64,000 nucleotides of DNA from a virus. The stretch is from positions 22,886 to 86,885 of the IMG/VR virus record IMGVR_UViG_3300032309_002930; one strand, given 5' to 3'. This document shows positions 17,878-26,230 of the stretch, one piece after another; positions within the stretch are counted from its first letter, which is position 1; every line of letters begins with the position of its first letter. The notes beneath the pieces are model-generated. The model did no database searches and was not told the DNA's origin. It saw only the letters and a program-made list of their open reading frames with translations. Position numbers and translations under genes: made by a program.

Positions 17878-18780
17878 ATGTTAAATAAATACAAAGTAAT
17901 AATTTGGGGACATAAACTCCATTCGCACACCCATTCTTATATTCATAATGCTTACTACAAAGCTTTTAAATTTTTAGGATTTGAAACATATTGGCTTGAT
18001 AATAGTGATGATATATCCAATTTAAATTTTGATAATTGTATATTTTTTACAGAAGATCAAGTTCAACATAGCATACCATTAAACAAAAATTCATTCTATA
18101 TTTTGCATCATTGTAAACTAGATAAATATATTGATAATGGACTTAGATATATAAATTTATGCAATTATGTAAATGATTGTCAATTAGGCAAATCTTATAA
18201 TTATGAAAATTCAAATGTAGAAAAAATAAATTATTATACATATTACGATTCAGTAAATAAAGCTTTATATCAACCTTGGGCTACAGATTTATTTCCAGAA
18301 CAAATGGCTGATAATTTTGTAAAACTAAATAAAAGTTTAAATAATATATATTATATAGGTTCTATTTGGGAAGAAAATATAAAAGAAATTCAAGATTTTA
18401 ATAAAGCTTGTGTTGAAAATAACAAACAAATAGTTTCTATAAGAAACGTTGATGATGAAACAAATAAAAAATTAATAAATGAATCATACATATCTCCAGA
18501 TATAAGATGCAAAGGACATAGAGAAGTAGGATATATCCCATGTAGAATTTTTAAAAATTTAAGTTACGGACATATTCCAGCTACGAATTCTATTTATGTA
18601 AGAGATTTTTTTGGAATAAATTCTCTCCCATATGCATCAAACTGTTATGATTTATTTAAAGTTAATGAAAATTTTATTAATAGTGATGAAAATTTAGAAA
18701 ATTCAAAATTTCTCTTATCTGAAATAAAAAATAATCATACCTATATTACTAGAGTAAATTCTTTATTGAATTTTGTATAA
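17878..18780 (+). CDS. Putative glycosyltransferase (GT-B-like)
   Basis: A 300-residue soluble protein. IIWGHKLHSHTHSYIHNAYY at the N-terminus and GYIPCRIFKNLSYGHIPATN in the second half resemble phage- and Mimivirus-type transferase proteins in which the latter segment is the nucleotide-sugar site. No DxD motif is evident. Placed between GT17 and GMD genes in a continuous operon. Assignment rests largely on context. Confidence 0.5.
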   Translation: MLNKYKVIIWGHKLHSHTHSYIHNAYYKAFKFLGFETYWLDNSDDISNLNFDNCIFFTEDQVQHSIPLNKNSFYILHHCKLDKYIDNGLRYINLCNYVNDCQLGKSYNYENSNVEKINYYTYYDSVNKALYQPWATDLFPEQMADNFVKLNKSLNNIYYIGSIWEENIKEIQDFNKACVENNKQIVSIRNVDDETNKKLINESYISPDIRCKGHREVGYIPCRIFKNLSYGHIPATNSIYVRDFFGINSLPYASNCYDLFKVNENFINSDENLENSKFLLSEIKNNHTYITRVNSLLNFV

Positions 18781-18802
18781 TAAAATCATACAATCAATAG
18801 TT

Positions 18803-19975
18803 ATGAACGCAAATATAAAAGATACTTATTACGGTAAAAAAATAGATACAGCTAATATCTTAAACATTGAAGACGCAAGTAAACTAATTAATAATAGGAA
18901 AACAATTATTGTAACTGGAGTCACTGGTCAAGATGGCAGTCATATGGTGGATTTCCTACTTAAAAATACTGATTATCTTATTTTTGGTGGAGTCAGAAGA
19001 TTAAGCGTATATAATCATGAAAATATTAAGCATATTAATTCTGATAGATTTTATCTTATTAATTTTGATTTAACTGATGCTCATGCGATATCAAGGACAA
19101 TAGAGAAGCTACAGCCAGATTATTTTGTTAATTTTGCTGCTCAAAGTTTTGTTGCAAGTAGTTGGGATTTTTCTAGACAAACTTGGCACACTAATTCAAC
19201 GGCTGTTCTAGATATACTTGAAGCAATTAGATTGTATAAACCATCTTGTAGATTATATCAAGCTGGCTCTAGTGAAGAATTTGGAAATGTAAAATACTCT
19301 CCACAAGATGAAGATCACCCATTAAAACCAAGAAGTCCATATGGAGCAAGTAAAGCTGCCTCTAGACAACTAGTAAAAGTATATAGAGAATCTTATGGCA
19401 TATATGCAATTCAAGGTTGGCTATTTAATCACGAAGGGACAAGAAGAGGCGAAGAATTTGTCACAAGAAAAATTAGTAAAAATGTAGCGCGTATTTATAA
19501 TGCAATTAAAAATAATGAAGATTTTCAACCACTTGAATTAGGAAATATTGAAGCCAAAAGAGATTGGAGTGATGCAGAAGATTTTGTAGAAGGAGTCTGG
19601 ATGATGTTGAATCAAGATAAATATAATAAAAATTATTCTGGCGAACCAAAGGAGTATATATTTTCATCAAATGAAACTCATACTATTAGAGAGTTTGTTG
19701 AAAAAGCTTTTCGATACGCGGATATTAATGGATCTTGGATTTACTTAGATCCAGACTGCAAAGCAGAAGATGAAATTTTTTGCACAAAAAAAGATAATGG
19801 TGAATACAAAGTACTAGTAAGAATTAATCCTAAATTCTATAGACCAGCAGAAGTAGAATTACTTCTAGGAGACTCAAATAAAGCAAGAGAAGAATTAAAT
19901 TGGAAACCTAAAATTTCTTTTGATAATTTAGTCAAAAAAATGGTAGATTGGGATATACAGAAATCTAAAGAGTGA
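18803..19975 (+). CDS. gmd: GDP-mannose 4,6-dehydratase
   Basis: Converts GDP-mannose to GDP-4-keto-6-deoxymannose, precursor of GDP-fucose and related sugars. TGVTGQDGSHMVDFLL (NAD binding), NFAAQSFVASSWD, GSSEEFGNVKYSPQDED and YGASKAASRQLVKVYRESY (catalytic Tyr/Lys) are diagnostic; NHEGTRRGEEFVTRKI is the family's substrate/tetramer loop. I chose ATG 18803; an upstream in-frame TTG at 18773 overlaps the previous gene. A short unusual N-terminal extension of ~30 residues precedes the Rossmann fold. It could supply the GT11 enzyme at 7672 if a reductase is available. Confidence 0.93.
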   Translation: MNANIKDTYYGKKIDTANILNIEDASKLINNRKTIIVTGVTGQDGSHMVDFLLKNTDYLIFGGVRRLSVYNHENIKHINSDRFYLINFDLTDAHAISRTIEKLQPDYFVNFAAQSFVASSWDFSRQTWHTNSTAVLDILEAIRLYKPSCRLYQAGSSEEFGNVKYSPQDEDHPLKPRSPYGASKAASRQLVKVYRESYGIYAIQGWLFNHEGTRRGEEFVTRKISKNVARIYNAIKNNEDFQPLELGNIEAKRDWSDAEDFVEGVWMMLNQDKYNKNYSGEPKEYIFSSNETHTIREFVEKAFRYADINGSWIYLDPDCKAEDEIFCTKKDNGEYKVLVRINPKFYRPAEVELLLGDSNKAREELNWKPKISFDNLVKKMVDWDIQKSKE

Positions 19976-20949
19976 ATATACTAGTAACTGGTGGGCTGGG
20001 TTTTATTGGTTCTAATTTTATTAAATTTATAATTAATAAAAAAGAAACAAATATTATCATAAATATAGACACGACAACAAAACAACATTCTGCAGCCAAT
20101 GAAAAAAACGTAAAAGATTTTAAAGATAACCCTAAATATAAATTTTATGATTTTTGGTTAGAGATGCTAGACAATGCTTTTATTAAAGATCAATTTAAAC
20201 AATTGATCAAAGATCATAATATAACTCATATAGTTCATTTCGCAGCCGAATCACATGTAGATAATTCAATATCTGATCCCAAACGATTTATTCAATCGAA
20301 TATATTAGGTACATTTAATCTCTTAGAAATTATTAGAGATTTTCCAGAAATTAGATTTCATCATATATCTACTGATGAAGTTTATGGCAGTTTAGGAGAT
20401 GAAGGAAAATTTACAGAAACAACAGCTTACGCTCCAAATTCTCCATACTCCGCTTCAAAAGCTTCTAGTGATATGTTGGTAAGAGCATATCACCATACAT
20501 TTAAAGCTTTAGTTACAATTTCTAATTGTTCAAATAATTATGGACCAAATCAACATAATGAAAAATTTATTCCAGTTGTCATAAATTCTATATTAAACAA
20601 TAAAAAAATACCAGTTTATGGTAATGGAAAAAATGTAAGAGATTGGATTTTTGTTGATGATCATTGTGAGGCCATATGGTTTGTACTTAATAATGGCAGG
20701 ATTGGAGAAACTTATAATATAGGTGGAAATTGCGAAAAGACAAATCTAGATATCATTAATGATATTTGCAAAGTTTTAAATTTAAATCCTCAAGATCATA
20801 TATCTTTCGTAGAGGACAGAAAAGGCCATGATTTTAGATACGCAATTGATAATTCAAAAATTAATAAAGAATTAAATTGGTTTCCAACAACATCATTTGA
20901 AGATGGAATATTAAAGACTATAGATTATTATAAAAATAAAACTTGCTAA
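19972..20949 (+). CDS. rfbB: dTDP-glucose 4,6-dehydratase-like (RmlB/RfbB) SDR
   Basis: A 325-residue extended SDR. VTGGLGFIGSNFIKFI binds NAD, HFAAESHVDNSISDP is the RmlB signature, STDEVYGSLGDEGKF holds the catalytic Thr-Asp-Glu, YSASKASSDMLVRAYHHTF holds Tyr/Lys, and NCSNNYGPNQHNEKFIP is conserved in RmlB. Expected reaction: dTDP-glucose to dTDP-4-keto-6-deoxyglucose, the substrate of RfbC and RmlD-type enzymes in this block. Starts with GTG overlapping the gmd stop. Confidence 0.88.
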   Translation: MNILVTGGLGFIGSNFIKFIINKKETNIIINIDTTTKQHSAANEKNVKDFKDNPKYKFYDFWLEMLDNAFIKDQFKQLIKDHNITHIVHFAAESHVDNSISDPKRFIQSNILGTFNLLEIIRDFPEIRFHHISTDEVYGSLGDEGKFTETTAYAPNSPYSASKASSDMLVRAYHHTFKALVTISNCSNNYGPNQHNEKFIPVVINSILNNKKIPVYGNGKNVRDWIFVDDHCEAIWFVLNNGRIGETYNIGGNCEKTNLDIINDICKVLNLNPQDHISFVEDRKGHDFRYAIDNSKINKELNWFPTTSFEDGILKTIDYYKNKTC

Positions 20950-20971
20950 TATTATAAACTTATATTATAAA
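20943..20971 (+). promoter_or_regulatory. Putative promoter of the recA-like operon, leaderless
   Basis: TTGCTA (20943-20948), 17-nt spacer, TATAAA (20966-20971), then 6 nt to ATG 20978. The -35 is weak but the spacing repeats that of the stronger promoters. Confidence 0.5.
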
Positions 20972-20977
20972 TATAGC

Positions 20978-21331
20978 ATGTCTAGTAGTAAATTTACTCC
21001 CCATAAACTGTGTCAATTTATAGTTAAAAAATATATTAAGAATAATGTAAATTGGCCTAGAGAAATAAAGATCGCTAAAACTTTAATCAAAACTAATAAA
21101 GGATACTCTTTTTGGAATAGTTTAAAGGAATTAAAATTACCTAGTTTGGCTTGGTTTTTAACAGATCAAGGAAAAGCTTTTCTAGCCATAGAACATAAAA
21201 AGAATGAATTATGTTTAGATAATAAACAAGAAAAAATAGTACTTAATGAAAATAAAGTGGGAGAAGATAAAAAAGTTTGTCAAAAACCTAAAAGTCTGTT
21301 AGAATTTATTACATATGGCAAAAAAATCTAA
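20978..21331 (+). CDS. Unknown protein at head of replication block
   Basis: A 117-residue, lysine-rich protein of unknown family. Residues ~10-75 look helical with conserved-looking aromatic/proline stretch (YSFWNSLKELKLPSLAWF), the C-terminal part is charged and probably disordered. It overlaps the RecA-like gene by 17 nt, so it is co-translated with it. Location suggests a recombination or replication accessory factor, such as a mediator or loader, but nothing in the sequence proves this. Confidence 0.6.
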   Translation: MSSSKFTPHKLCQFIVKKYIKNNVNWPREIKIAKTLIKTNKGYSFWNSLKELKLPSLAWFLTDQGKAFLAIEHKKNELCLDNKQEKIVLNENKVGEDKKVCQKPKSLLEFITYGKKI

Positions 21332-22457
21332 AGAAGAAATTATTGAAGCATCTGGTCCAAGTGCATCAGATAGATTATTATCGTTTTTAAAAGACAACAA
21401 AGAGGATCATTATAATTTTGAAGATGAGATATATTATAAGGTATCTACTGGTAGTTTAAATTTGGATATCGCTACGGGTGGTGGTTTATGTCCAGGTTTA
21501 CATAGATTTATTGGAATGAATGAGGGTGGTAAAACCTCAGAAGCATTAGAAGTAACAAAGAACTTTCTTAAATCAGTAGAAAACTCTAGAGCTTTACTAT
21601 TCAAAGCAGAGGGTAGATTAAGCAAAGAAATTAAAGAGCGTTCTGGAATTAAATTCGTAACTGATCCCAAAGAATGGGTTGATGGAACTTGCTTTGTATT
21701 TGAATGTAATATTTTTGAAACTGTTTCAGAATTGATGAAGGATCTTATTCAATCTAATGATGAAAATAAAAGATATATGTTTATTCTTGATTCAGTTGAC
21801 GGCTTGATGACAAAAGGTGATGCTCAAAAAAGCATGACAGAAGCAACAAAAGTTGCTGGTGGAGCAGTTATTTCATCAATGCTAATGAAGAAGATTTCCC
21901 TCGCTCTTTCTAAACGTGGTCACATGGCAATCTTTATTAGTCAAGTTAGATCAGATATTAAACTTGACCCTTATGCAGCAAATAAGGATATTCGTCAAAC
22001 TACTGCAACTGGTGGAAATGCATTATTACATTTTGCTAATTGGATTCTAGAATTCGAACCAAAGTTTAACAAGGATCTTATTCTTGAAAAACCAAATGAC
22101 AGATATGACCCAGTAAAGAATAAGATAATTGGACATAATGTAAAAATTGCAATTAAGAAATCAACTAATGAATCCACAAATTCAAAAGTTCAATATCCAA
22201 TTAAATATGGTCGCAAAGATGGTTCGTCAGTTTGGAAAGAATATGAAGTAATTGATCAAATTCTTTCTTGGGAATTTGCATCAGCTAAAGGGGCATGGGT
22301 AACATTCTCAGATGAAATTATCGCCGAACTAAAAGAACAAAATTTAGAACTAAAAAAGCAACACCAAGGTATAGATAATCTAAGATCTTATCTAGAAGAA
22401 AATAAACCAATTGTTGATTATTTTTATAATAAATTTATTCAAACCCTTGCTTCATGA
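21315..22457 (+). CDS. RecA/UvsX-like recombinase
   Basis: A 380-residue RecA-fold ATPase for homologous pairing of phage DNA. Walker A GMNEGGKT at residues 67-74 (Gly-x4-GKT), a catalytic glutamate in KAEGRLSK, Walker B strand MFILDSVDGLM, and an L2-like segment QTTATGGNALLHF. The N-terminal segment before the ATPase core is short. It is closer to phage UvsX-type than to bacterial RecA in spacing. It ends 4 nt into the Vsr-like nuclease gene, forming an operon with recombination genes. Confidence 0.85.
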   Translation: MAKKSKEEIIEASGPSASDRLLSFLKDNKEDHYNFEDEIYYKVSTGSLNLDIATGGGLCPGLHRFIGMNEGGKTSEALEVTKNFLKSVENSRALLFKAEGRLSKEIKERSGIKFVTDPKEWVDGTCFVFECNIFETVSELMKDLIQSNDENKRYMFILDSVDGLMTKGDAQKSMTEATKVAGGAVISSMLMKKISLALSKRGHMAIFISQVRSDIKLDPYAANKDIRQTTATGGNALLHFANWILEFEPKFNKDLILEKPNDRYDPVKNKIIGHNVKIAIKKSTNESTNSKVQYPIKYGRKDGSSVWKEYEVIDQILSWEFASAKGAWVTFSDEIIAELKEQNLELKKQHQGIDNLRSYLEENKPIVDYFYNKFIQTLAS

Positions 22458-22873
22458 GATTATTAAATGTTAACGGAACTCTCGTTAACAAAAATGTAAG
22501 GAAATATCTAGTAAATTGGGATGGCAAATGCAGAAGCAAACTGCAATTTAAATTCAAACAATTCTTTTATCCTTACTGGAAAAATCACATTGTATACGAA
22601 GAGTTTCCAGTTTATGGAAGCATGCTTAAAGTTGATTTATTAAATGCAACAAAAAAGATAGCAGTTGAGATACAGGGTGACCAGCATGAATCTTTTAATA
22701 AATTCTTTCATGATAATTCTAGATTAAAATACCTTCAAAGCATCAAAAGAGATGTTAAAAAAGAAAAATGGCTTGAAATAAATGAATTTAAATTCCTTCA
22801 ACTCTATGAATCTGATTTAAAAACTTTATCACCACAATACATAGAAGAAAAGTGTGGAATTTTAATTATTTAA
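22454..22873 (+). CDS. Vsr/DUF559-like PD-(D/E)XK endonuclease
   Basis: A 139-residue nuclease-fold protein. The catalytic core reads KVDLLNATKKIAVEIQGDQH: aspartate at about residue 62, then ExQ in place of ExK, followed by a GDQH motif as in very-short-patch-repair-like and DUF559 enzymes. The C-terminal EFKFLQLYESDL completes the fold. Coupled to the RecA-like gene by a 4-nt overlap, it may resolve or trim recombination intermediates. Confidence 0.7.
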   Translation: MRLLNVNGTLVNKNVRKYLVNWDGKCRSKLQFKFKQFFYPYWKNHIVYEEFPVYGSMLKVDLLNATKKIAVEIQGDQHESFNKFFHDNSRLKYLQSIKRDVKKEKWLEINEFKFLQLYESDLKTLSPQYIEEKCGILII

Positions 22874-22879
22874 GTGTAA
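22872..22879 (+). promoter_or_regulatory. AAGTGTAA box before small acidic protein
   Basis: GTGTAA at 22874-22879, 6 nt before GTG 22886 and 9 nt before the next in-frame GTG. Similar to the boxes before structural genes; lower confidence because the neighbours are replication genes. Confidence 0.35.
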
Positions 22880-22885
22880 AATTAG

Positions 22886-23152
22886 GTGGTGACTAATAAG
22901 AAAAAATTCAATTTTCCAGATGCACTTTTAAAGCAAATTGATGAATGCAGTTTCGGTGGATATGTTCTTTTTAATTTCTCAAATAAAGGCGAGCCTCAAG
23001 TATTCACAAAGTTTGATAATCAAATAAATGCTATGGCGCTTTTATATTATTTAAATACTTGGAGCCAAAGCGTAGATCAACTTAATTTAGAAGCCACAAC
23101 AGATTTAATTGCTAGAAAAAATGACGAAGAAGACCAAGAAGACGAAGATTAA
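22886..23152 (+). CDS. Small protein with acidic tail, unknown
   Basis: An 88-residue protein; GTG start at 22886 or 22889 (two GTG codons in a row). A compact N-terminal domain (PDALLKQIDECSFGGYVLFNF, then a helix INAMALLYYLNTW) is followed by a very acidic tail (NDEEDQEDED). The same style of acidic tail is seen on the proteins at 29086 and 31890, so it may bind or mimic nucleic-acid partners in the replisome. No family recognised. Confidence 0.55.
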   Translation: MVTNKKKFNFPDALLKQIDECSFGGYVLFNFSNKGEPQVFTKFDNQINAMALLYYLNTWSQSVDQLNLEATTDLIARKNDEEDQEDED

Positions 23153-23153
23153 C

Positions 23154-23182
23154 TTGACTTTTAATTTTTAATATAGTATCAT
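23154..23182 (+). promoter_or_regulatory. Sigma70-type promoter for the helicase operon
   Basis: TTGACT (23154-23159), 17-nt spacer, TATCAT (23177-23182), 8 nt before ATG 23191. TTG codons at 23185 and 23188 are too close to the -10 box to be starts. Confidence 0.75.
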
Positions 23183-23190
23183 AATTGTTG

Positions 23191-24675
23191 ATGATTTATT
23201 CTATTCAAGTAGAAAGACATGTTTTAAGTGGTTTAATTAAATATCAAAATTTATTTGCAGAAGTAGATATTTTCTTAAATGATACTGATTTCTTTAATGA
23301 AGTTCATTCCACGATATATTCTGTTTACAAAAGCATAGCTCATAAAGGTGAAAAAGTAGATAAAGTACTTTTAGCGGAAAAGATTAAAAATCTTGGGATA
23401 TCTTTTAAAGATGATATTAATATATTTGATTATATTGAGAATTTAGTTTTCTCACAAATCACAGAAGAAGCTACTATGAACGCTTGTAAAGAACTAATGA
23501 AATTAAGAATCCGCAGAGAGATAGTCCAAACAGCAGATAAACTAAAATCTTTTGTCACAAAAAATGGCGAAGATGCAATTGACAAGATCATCGCGGAAGC
23601 AGATTCTATTTATAATAATAAAATTTCATCTTATATTTCGAAAGATGAACCAATTAATTTATTTGAAGGAGTTGAAGATATAATTGAGGAGTTAGGAAAT
23701 AATCCTAGAGAAGACTCTGGTTTGATTACTGGTTATCCAGAGTTTAATAGACTTTATGGTGGTTTAAAGAATGGAAACATTTACGCAATCGTAAGTCGTC
23801 CAGGCCAAGGAAAATCTACTTGGATAAATGATATATGTTTTAATGTAGCGAAGAACCCAAAGAATAAAGTTAAAACGTTAATTCTAGATACCGAAATGCA
23901 GACCTTTGATATTCAATTAAGAATGGTATCTTCTATATCAGACGTACCAATGTGGTATCTCGAAACTGGAAATTGGCGCAAAAATGAAGATATGACTAAA
24001 AAAGTTAGAGCAGCTTGGGCTCATGTTAAAAATTACGAACATTACCATTATCACGTTGGAAGTAAAAATATTGATCAAATCTGTTCTATGATTCGTAGAT
24101 GGTACTTATCAAAAGTAGGAAGAGGAAACCAAGCTTTGATTGCTTATGATTACATTAAACTAACTGGAGAAAAGGTTGGGCAAAATTGGGCAGAACATCA
24201 AGCTATTGGAGACAAGATTGATAAACTTAAAAGAATTTCAGAAGAAATTAATTGCCCAATCGTAACCGCTATGCAACTTAATAGAACTGGAGAAAACTTT
24301 AATAGAAATGCTTCAGCAGTTGTTGATGATAGTTCTGCGATTTCTTTGTCAGATAGACTACAATGGTTTGCTTCATTTGTAGCGATTTTCAGAAGAAAAA
24401 CATTAGATGAATTAGCTTTGGATGGCCAACAATTTGGAACTCATAAATTAATTCCAACCAAAACTAGATTTCAAGGTAGAGAAGCAGCTGGACATCAAGA
24501 CTTGGTTAGAAGACTAGACGCTACTGGTAAAGAGACTTGGGCACAAAATTATTTAAATTATAATGTACAAAATTTTAAGATTGAAGAACGAGGATCTTTA
24601 CATGATATCGCTACAAGACAAAGAGAGCAATATCAATTAAATGATCAAAGCGCAAATGACGGAGAATTATTGTGA
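23191..24675 (+). CDS. dnaB: DnaB-type replicative helicase
   Basis: A 494-residue hexameric helicase that unwinds DNA 5'-3' at the phage fork. The N-terminal domain begins IYSIQVERHVLSGLI; the RecA-like domain has TGYPEFNRLYGGLKNG, Walker A SRPGQGKST at ~202-210, TLILDTEMQT (H1a glutamate), LIAYDYIKLTGEKV (Walker B) and AMQLNR (conserved Gln). The C-terminus ends NDGELL, like the tail of the protein at 31890. I use ATG 23191, not the upstream TTG codons, because of promoter spacing. Overlaps thyX by 4 nt. Confidence 0.93.
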   Translation: MIYSIQVERHVLSGLIKYQNLFAEVDIFLNDTDFFNEVHSTIYSVYKSIAHKGEKVDKVLLAEKIKNLGISFKDDINIFDYIENLVFSQITEEATMNACKELMKLRIRREIVQTADKLKSFVTKNGEDAIDKIIAEADSIYNNKISSYISKDEPINLFEGVEDIIEELGNNPREDSGLITGYPEFNRLYGGLKNGNIYAIVSRPGQGKSTWINDICFNVAKNPKNKVKTLILDTEMQTFDIQLRMVSSISDVPMWYLETGNWRKNEDMTKKVRAAWAHVKNYEHYHYHVGSKNIDQICSMIRRWYLSKVGRGNQALIAYDYIKLTGEKVGQNWAEHQAIGDKIDKLKRISEEINCPIVTAMQLNRTGENFNRNASAVVDDSSAISLSDRLQWFASFVAIFRRKTLDELALDGQQFGTHKLIPTKTRFQGREAAGHQDLVRRLDATGKETWAQNYLNYNVQNFKIEERGSLHDIATRQREQYQLNDQSANDGELL

Positions 24676-25331
24676 ATGTAAAATTAGTATCTATAACGAA
24701 ACCAGATATTGAAGGATTACAAAATGCAGAAGATCTAGTAGCTTATTGTGCCAGAGTAAGCAATCCATCTAATCAAATGAATTCTGAAACCGCTCCAAAA
24801 TTACTTGGATTTCTAATTAAGCATAAACATTGGAGCCCATTTGAAATGGTTGATATGACAGTGGAAATTAAAACAAGCAGAGCAATTGCAACCCAAATTT
24901 TAAGGCATAGATCATTTAGTTTTCAAGAATTTAGTCAAAGATATAGCGCGGCAACAGATTTTGAAGATATTGAATTTAGATTGCAAGGAGATAAAAATCG
25001 TCAAGTAGGAGAGAATTTATTAGATCCAACAGATTTAAGATATGCAGATTTATATACTTCAGTTAAAGAAGCTATGGAAGCTTCAATTATTGCTTATAAT
25101 AAAATGATCCACAATGGAATAGCAAAAGAAGTAGCGCGAATGATTCTTCCACTAACAACCGAAACAACAATGTACATGAAAGGCTCGCTTAGAAGCTGGG
25201 TTCATTATCTTGAGTTAAGAACAGAGAAAAATACTCAAAAAGAACATAGACTGATTGCGGATGAATGTAAAAATATTTTTATTAAAAATTTTCCAACAAT
25301 AAGCGAGGCATTACAATGGAAAGCGGAATAA
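24672..25331 (+). CDS. thyX: Flavin-dependent thymidylate synthase
   Basis: Makes dTMP from dUMP using FAD, NADPH and methylene-THF. The ThyX signature RHRx7S is present at residues 78-88 (RHRSFSFQEFSQR), followed by YS. Further blocks are KHKHWSPFEM and the C-terminal GSLRSWVHYLELR with EHRLIADE. 219 aa is typical. GTG start overlapping the helicase stop codon. With nrdAB it gives the phage its own deoxynucleotide supply. Confidence 0.96.
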   Translation: MNVKLVSITKPDIEGLQNAEDLVAYCARVSNPSNQMNSETAPKLLGFLIKHKHWSPFEMVDMTVEIKTSRAIATQILRHRSFSFQEFSQRYSAATDFEDIEFRLQGDKNRQVGENLLDPTDLRYADLYTSVKEAMEASIIAYNKMIHNGIAKEVARMILPLTTETTMYMKGSLRSWVHYLELRTEKNTQKEHRLIADECKNIFIKNFPTISEALQWKAE

Positions 25332-26230
25332 ATATTCACGAAGTGTTAACCAATATAGGTTATTCACTTAAGGATTGCGGAAAAGAATATAGAACAAGAC
25401 CAATCTATAGAGATAGCGACAATGATTCTGTTTTAAGAATTTATAAAGACTCTGGAAATTGGGTTGATTTCAAAGAGAATATAAGTGGCGATTTCGCTAG
25501 TTTAATTAAACTTAGTTTAAAATTAGAAACTCAAGATCAAGCAAAAACATGGTTAAAAGAAAAGAACTTCGTAGGAACTACAGTTCTTAAAGATGAAAAA
25601 CCAAAGATTAAATCTGCAAAAACTTTTGATAAAGATTTACTTTTGAAACTTAAAAAAGATCATTCTTATTGGATTAATAGAGGAGTATCACAAGAAACTT
25701 TAAACTTGTTTTTAGGTGGAGTAGCCGATAATGGAAAGATGAAGAATAGATATGTATTTCCAATTCTTAATAGCAAAAAAGATATTGTGGGATTTTCTGG
25801 AAGAGATTTGAATTCTCAAAGCAAAATTAAATGGAAACATTTGGGAGAAAAAATTAATTGGTGTTATCCTTTATTTTTGAATATTGATGAAATTCAAACT
25901 TCTAAAGAAGTATTCTTAGTAGAAAGTATTGGTGATTGTTTATCTTTATGGGAATCTGGAATTAAAAATACTATAGTCACTTTTGGGTTAGAAGTTAGCG
26001 TATCAATTTTAAATGTTTTACTAAAAGTAGATCCTACTAAAATTTATATATCATTTAACAATGATCAAGAAAAGAATAGCGCTGGTAATATTGCAGCAGA
26101 TAAAGCTTATAATAAATTATTAAGATATTTTGATTCAAAACAATTAGAAATTAAATTACCATCCAAGAAAGATTTCGGGGAAATGAATACCGAAGAAATA
26201 TTACAATGGCAGAAGAAACCAAAAATTTAA
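25316..26230 (+). CDS. DNA primase with Toprim domain, zinc ligands apparently lost
   Basis: A 304-residue primase. The first ~75 residues have the layout of a CHC2-type domain (GKEYRTRPIYRDSDNDS, WVDFKENISGDFASLIKL) but lack the cysteine/histidine metal ligands; only one cysteine, in KDCGKEY, is present. The Toprim domain follows: VFLVESIGDCLSLWESG gives the catalytic glutamate, and ISFNNDQ stands where DxD is usual, so one aspartate is replaced by asparagine. It lies directly after thyX (16-nt overlap) and beside the helicase. Synthesises primers for the split replicase downstream; the altered ligands make this less certain. Confidence 0.75.
   Translation: MESGINIHEVLTNIGYSLKDCGKEYRTRPIYRDSDNDSVLRIYKDSGNWVDFKENISGDFASLIKLSLKLETQDQAKTWLKEKNFVGTTVLKDEKPKIKSAKTFDKDLLLKLKKDHSYWINRGVSQETLNLFLGGVADNGKMKNRYVFPILNSKKDIVGFSGRDLNSQSKIKWKHLGEKINWCYPLFLNIDEIQTSKEVFLVESIGDCLSLWESGIKNTIVTFGLEVSVSILNVLLKVDPTKIYISFNNDQEKNSAGNIAADKAYNKLLRYFDSKQLEIKLPSKKDFGEMNTEEILQWQKKPKI

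Noticed and set aside
18773-18802. TTG start for the GDP-mannose dehydratase
   Set aside because: It overlaps the end of the previous gene and adds ten residues with no family match; ATG 18803 is simpler.
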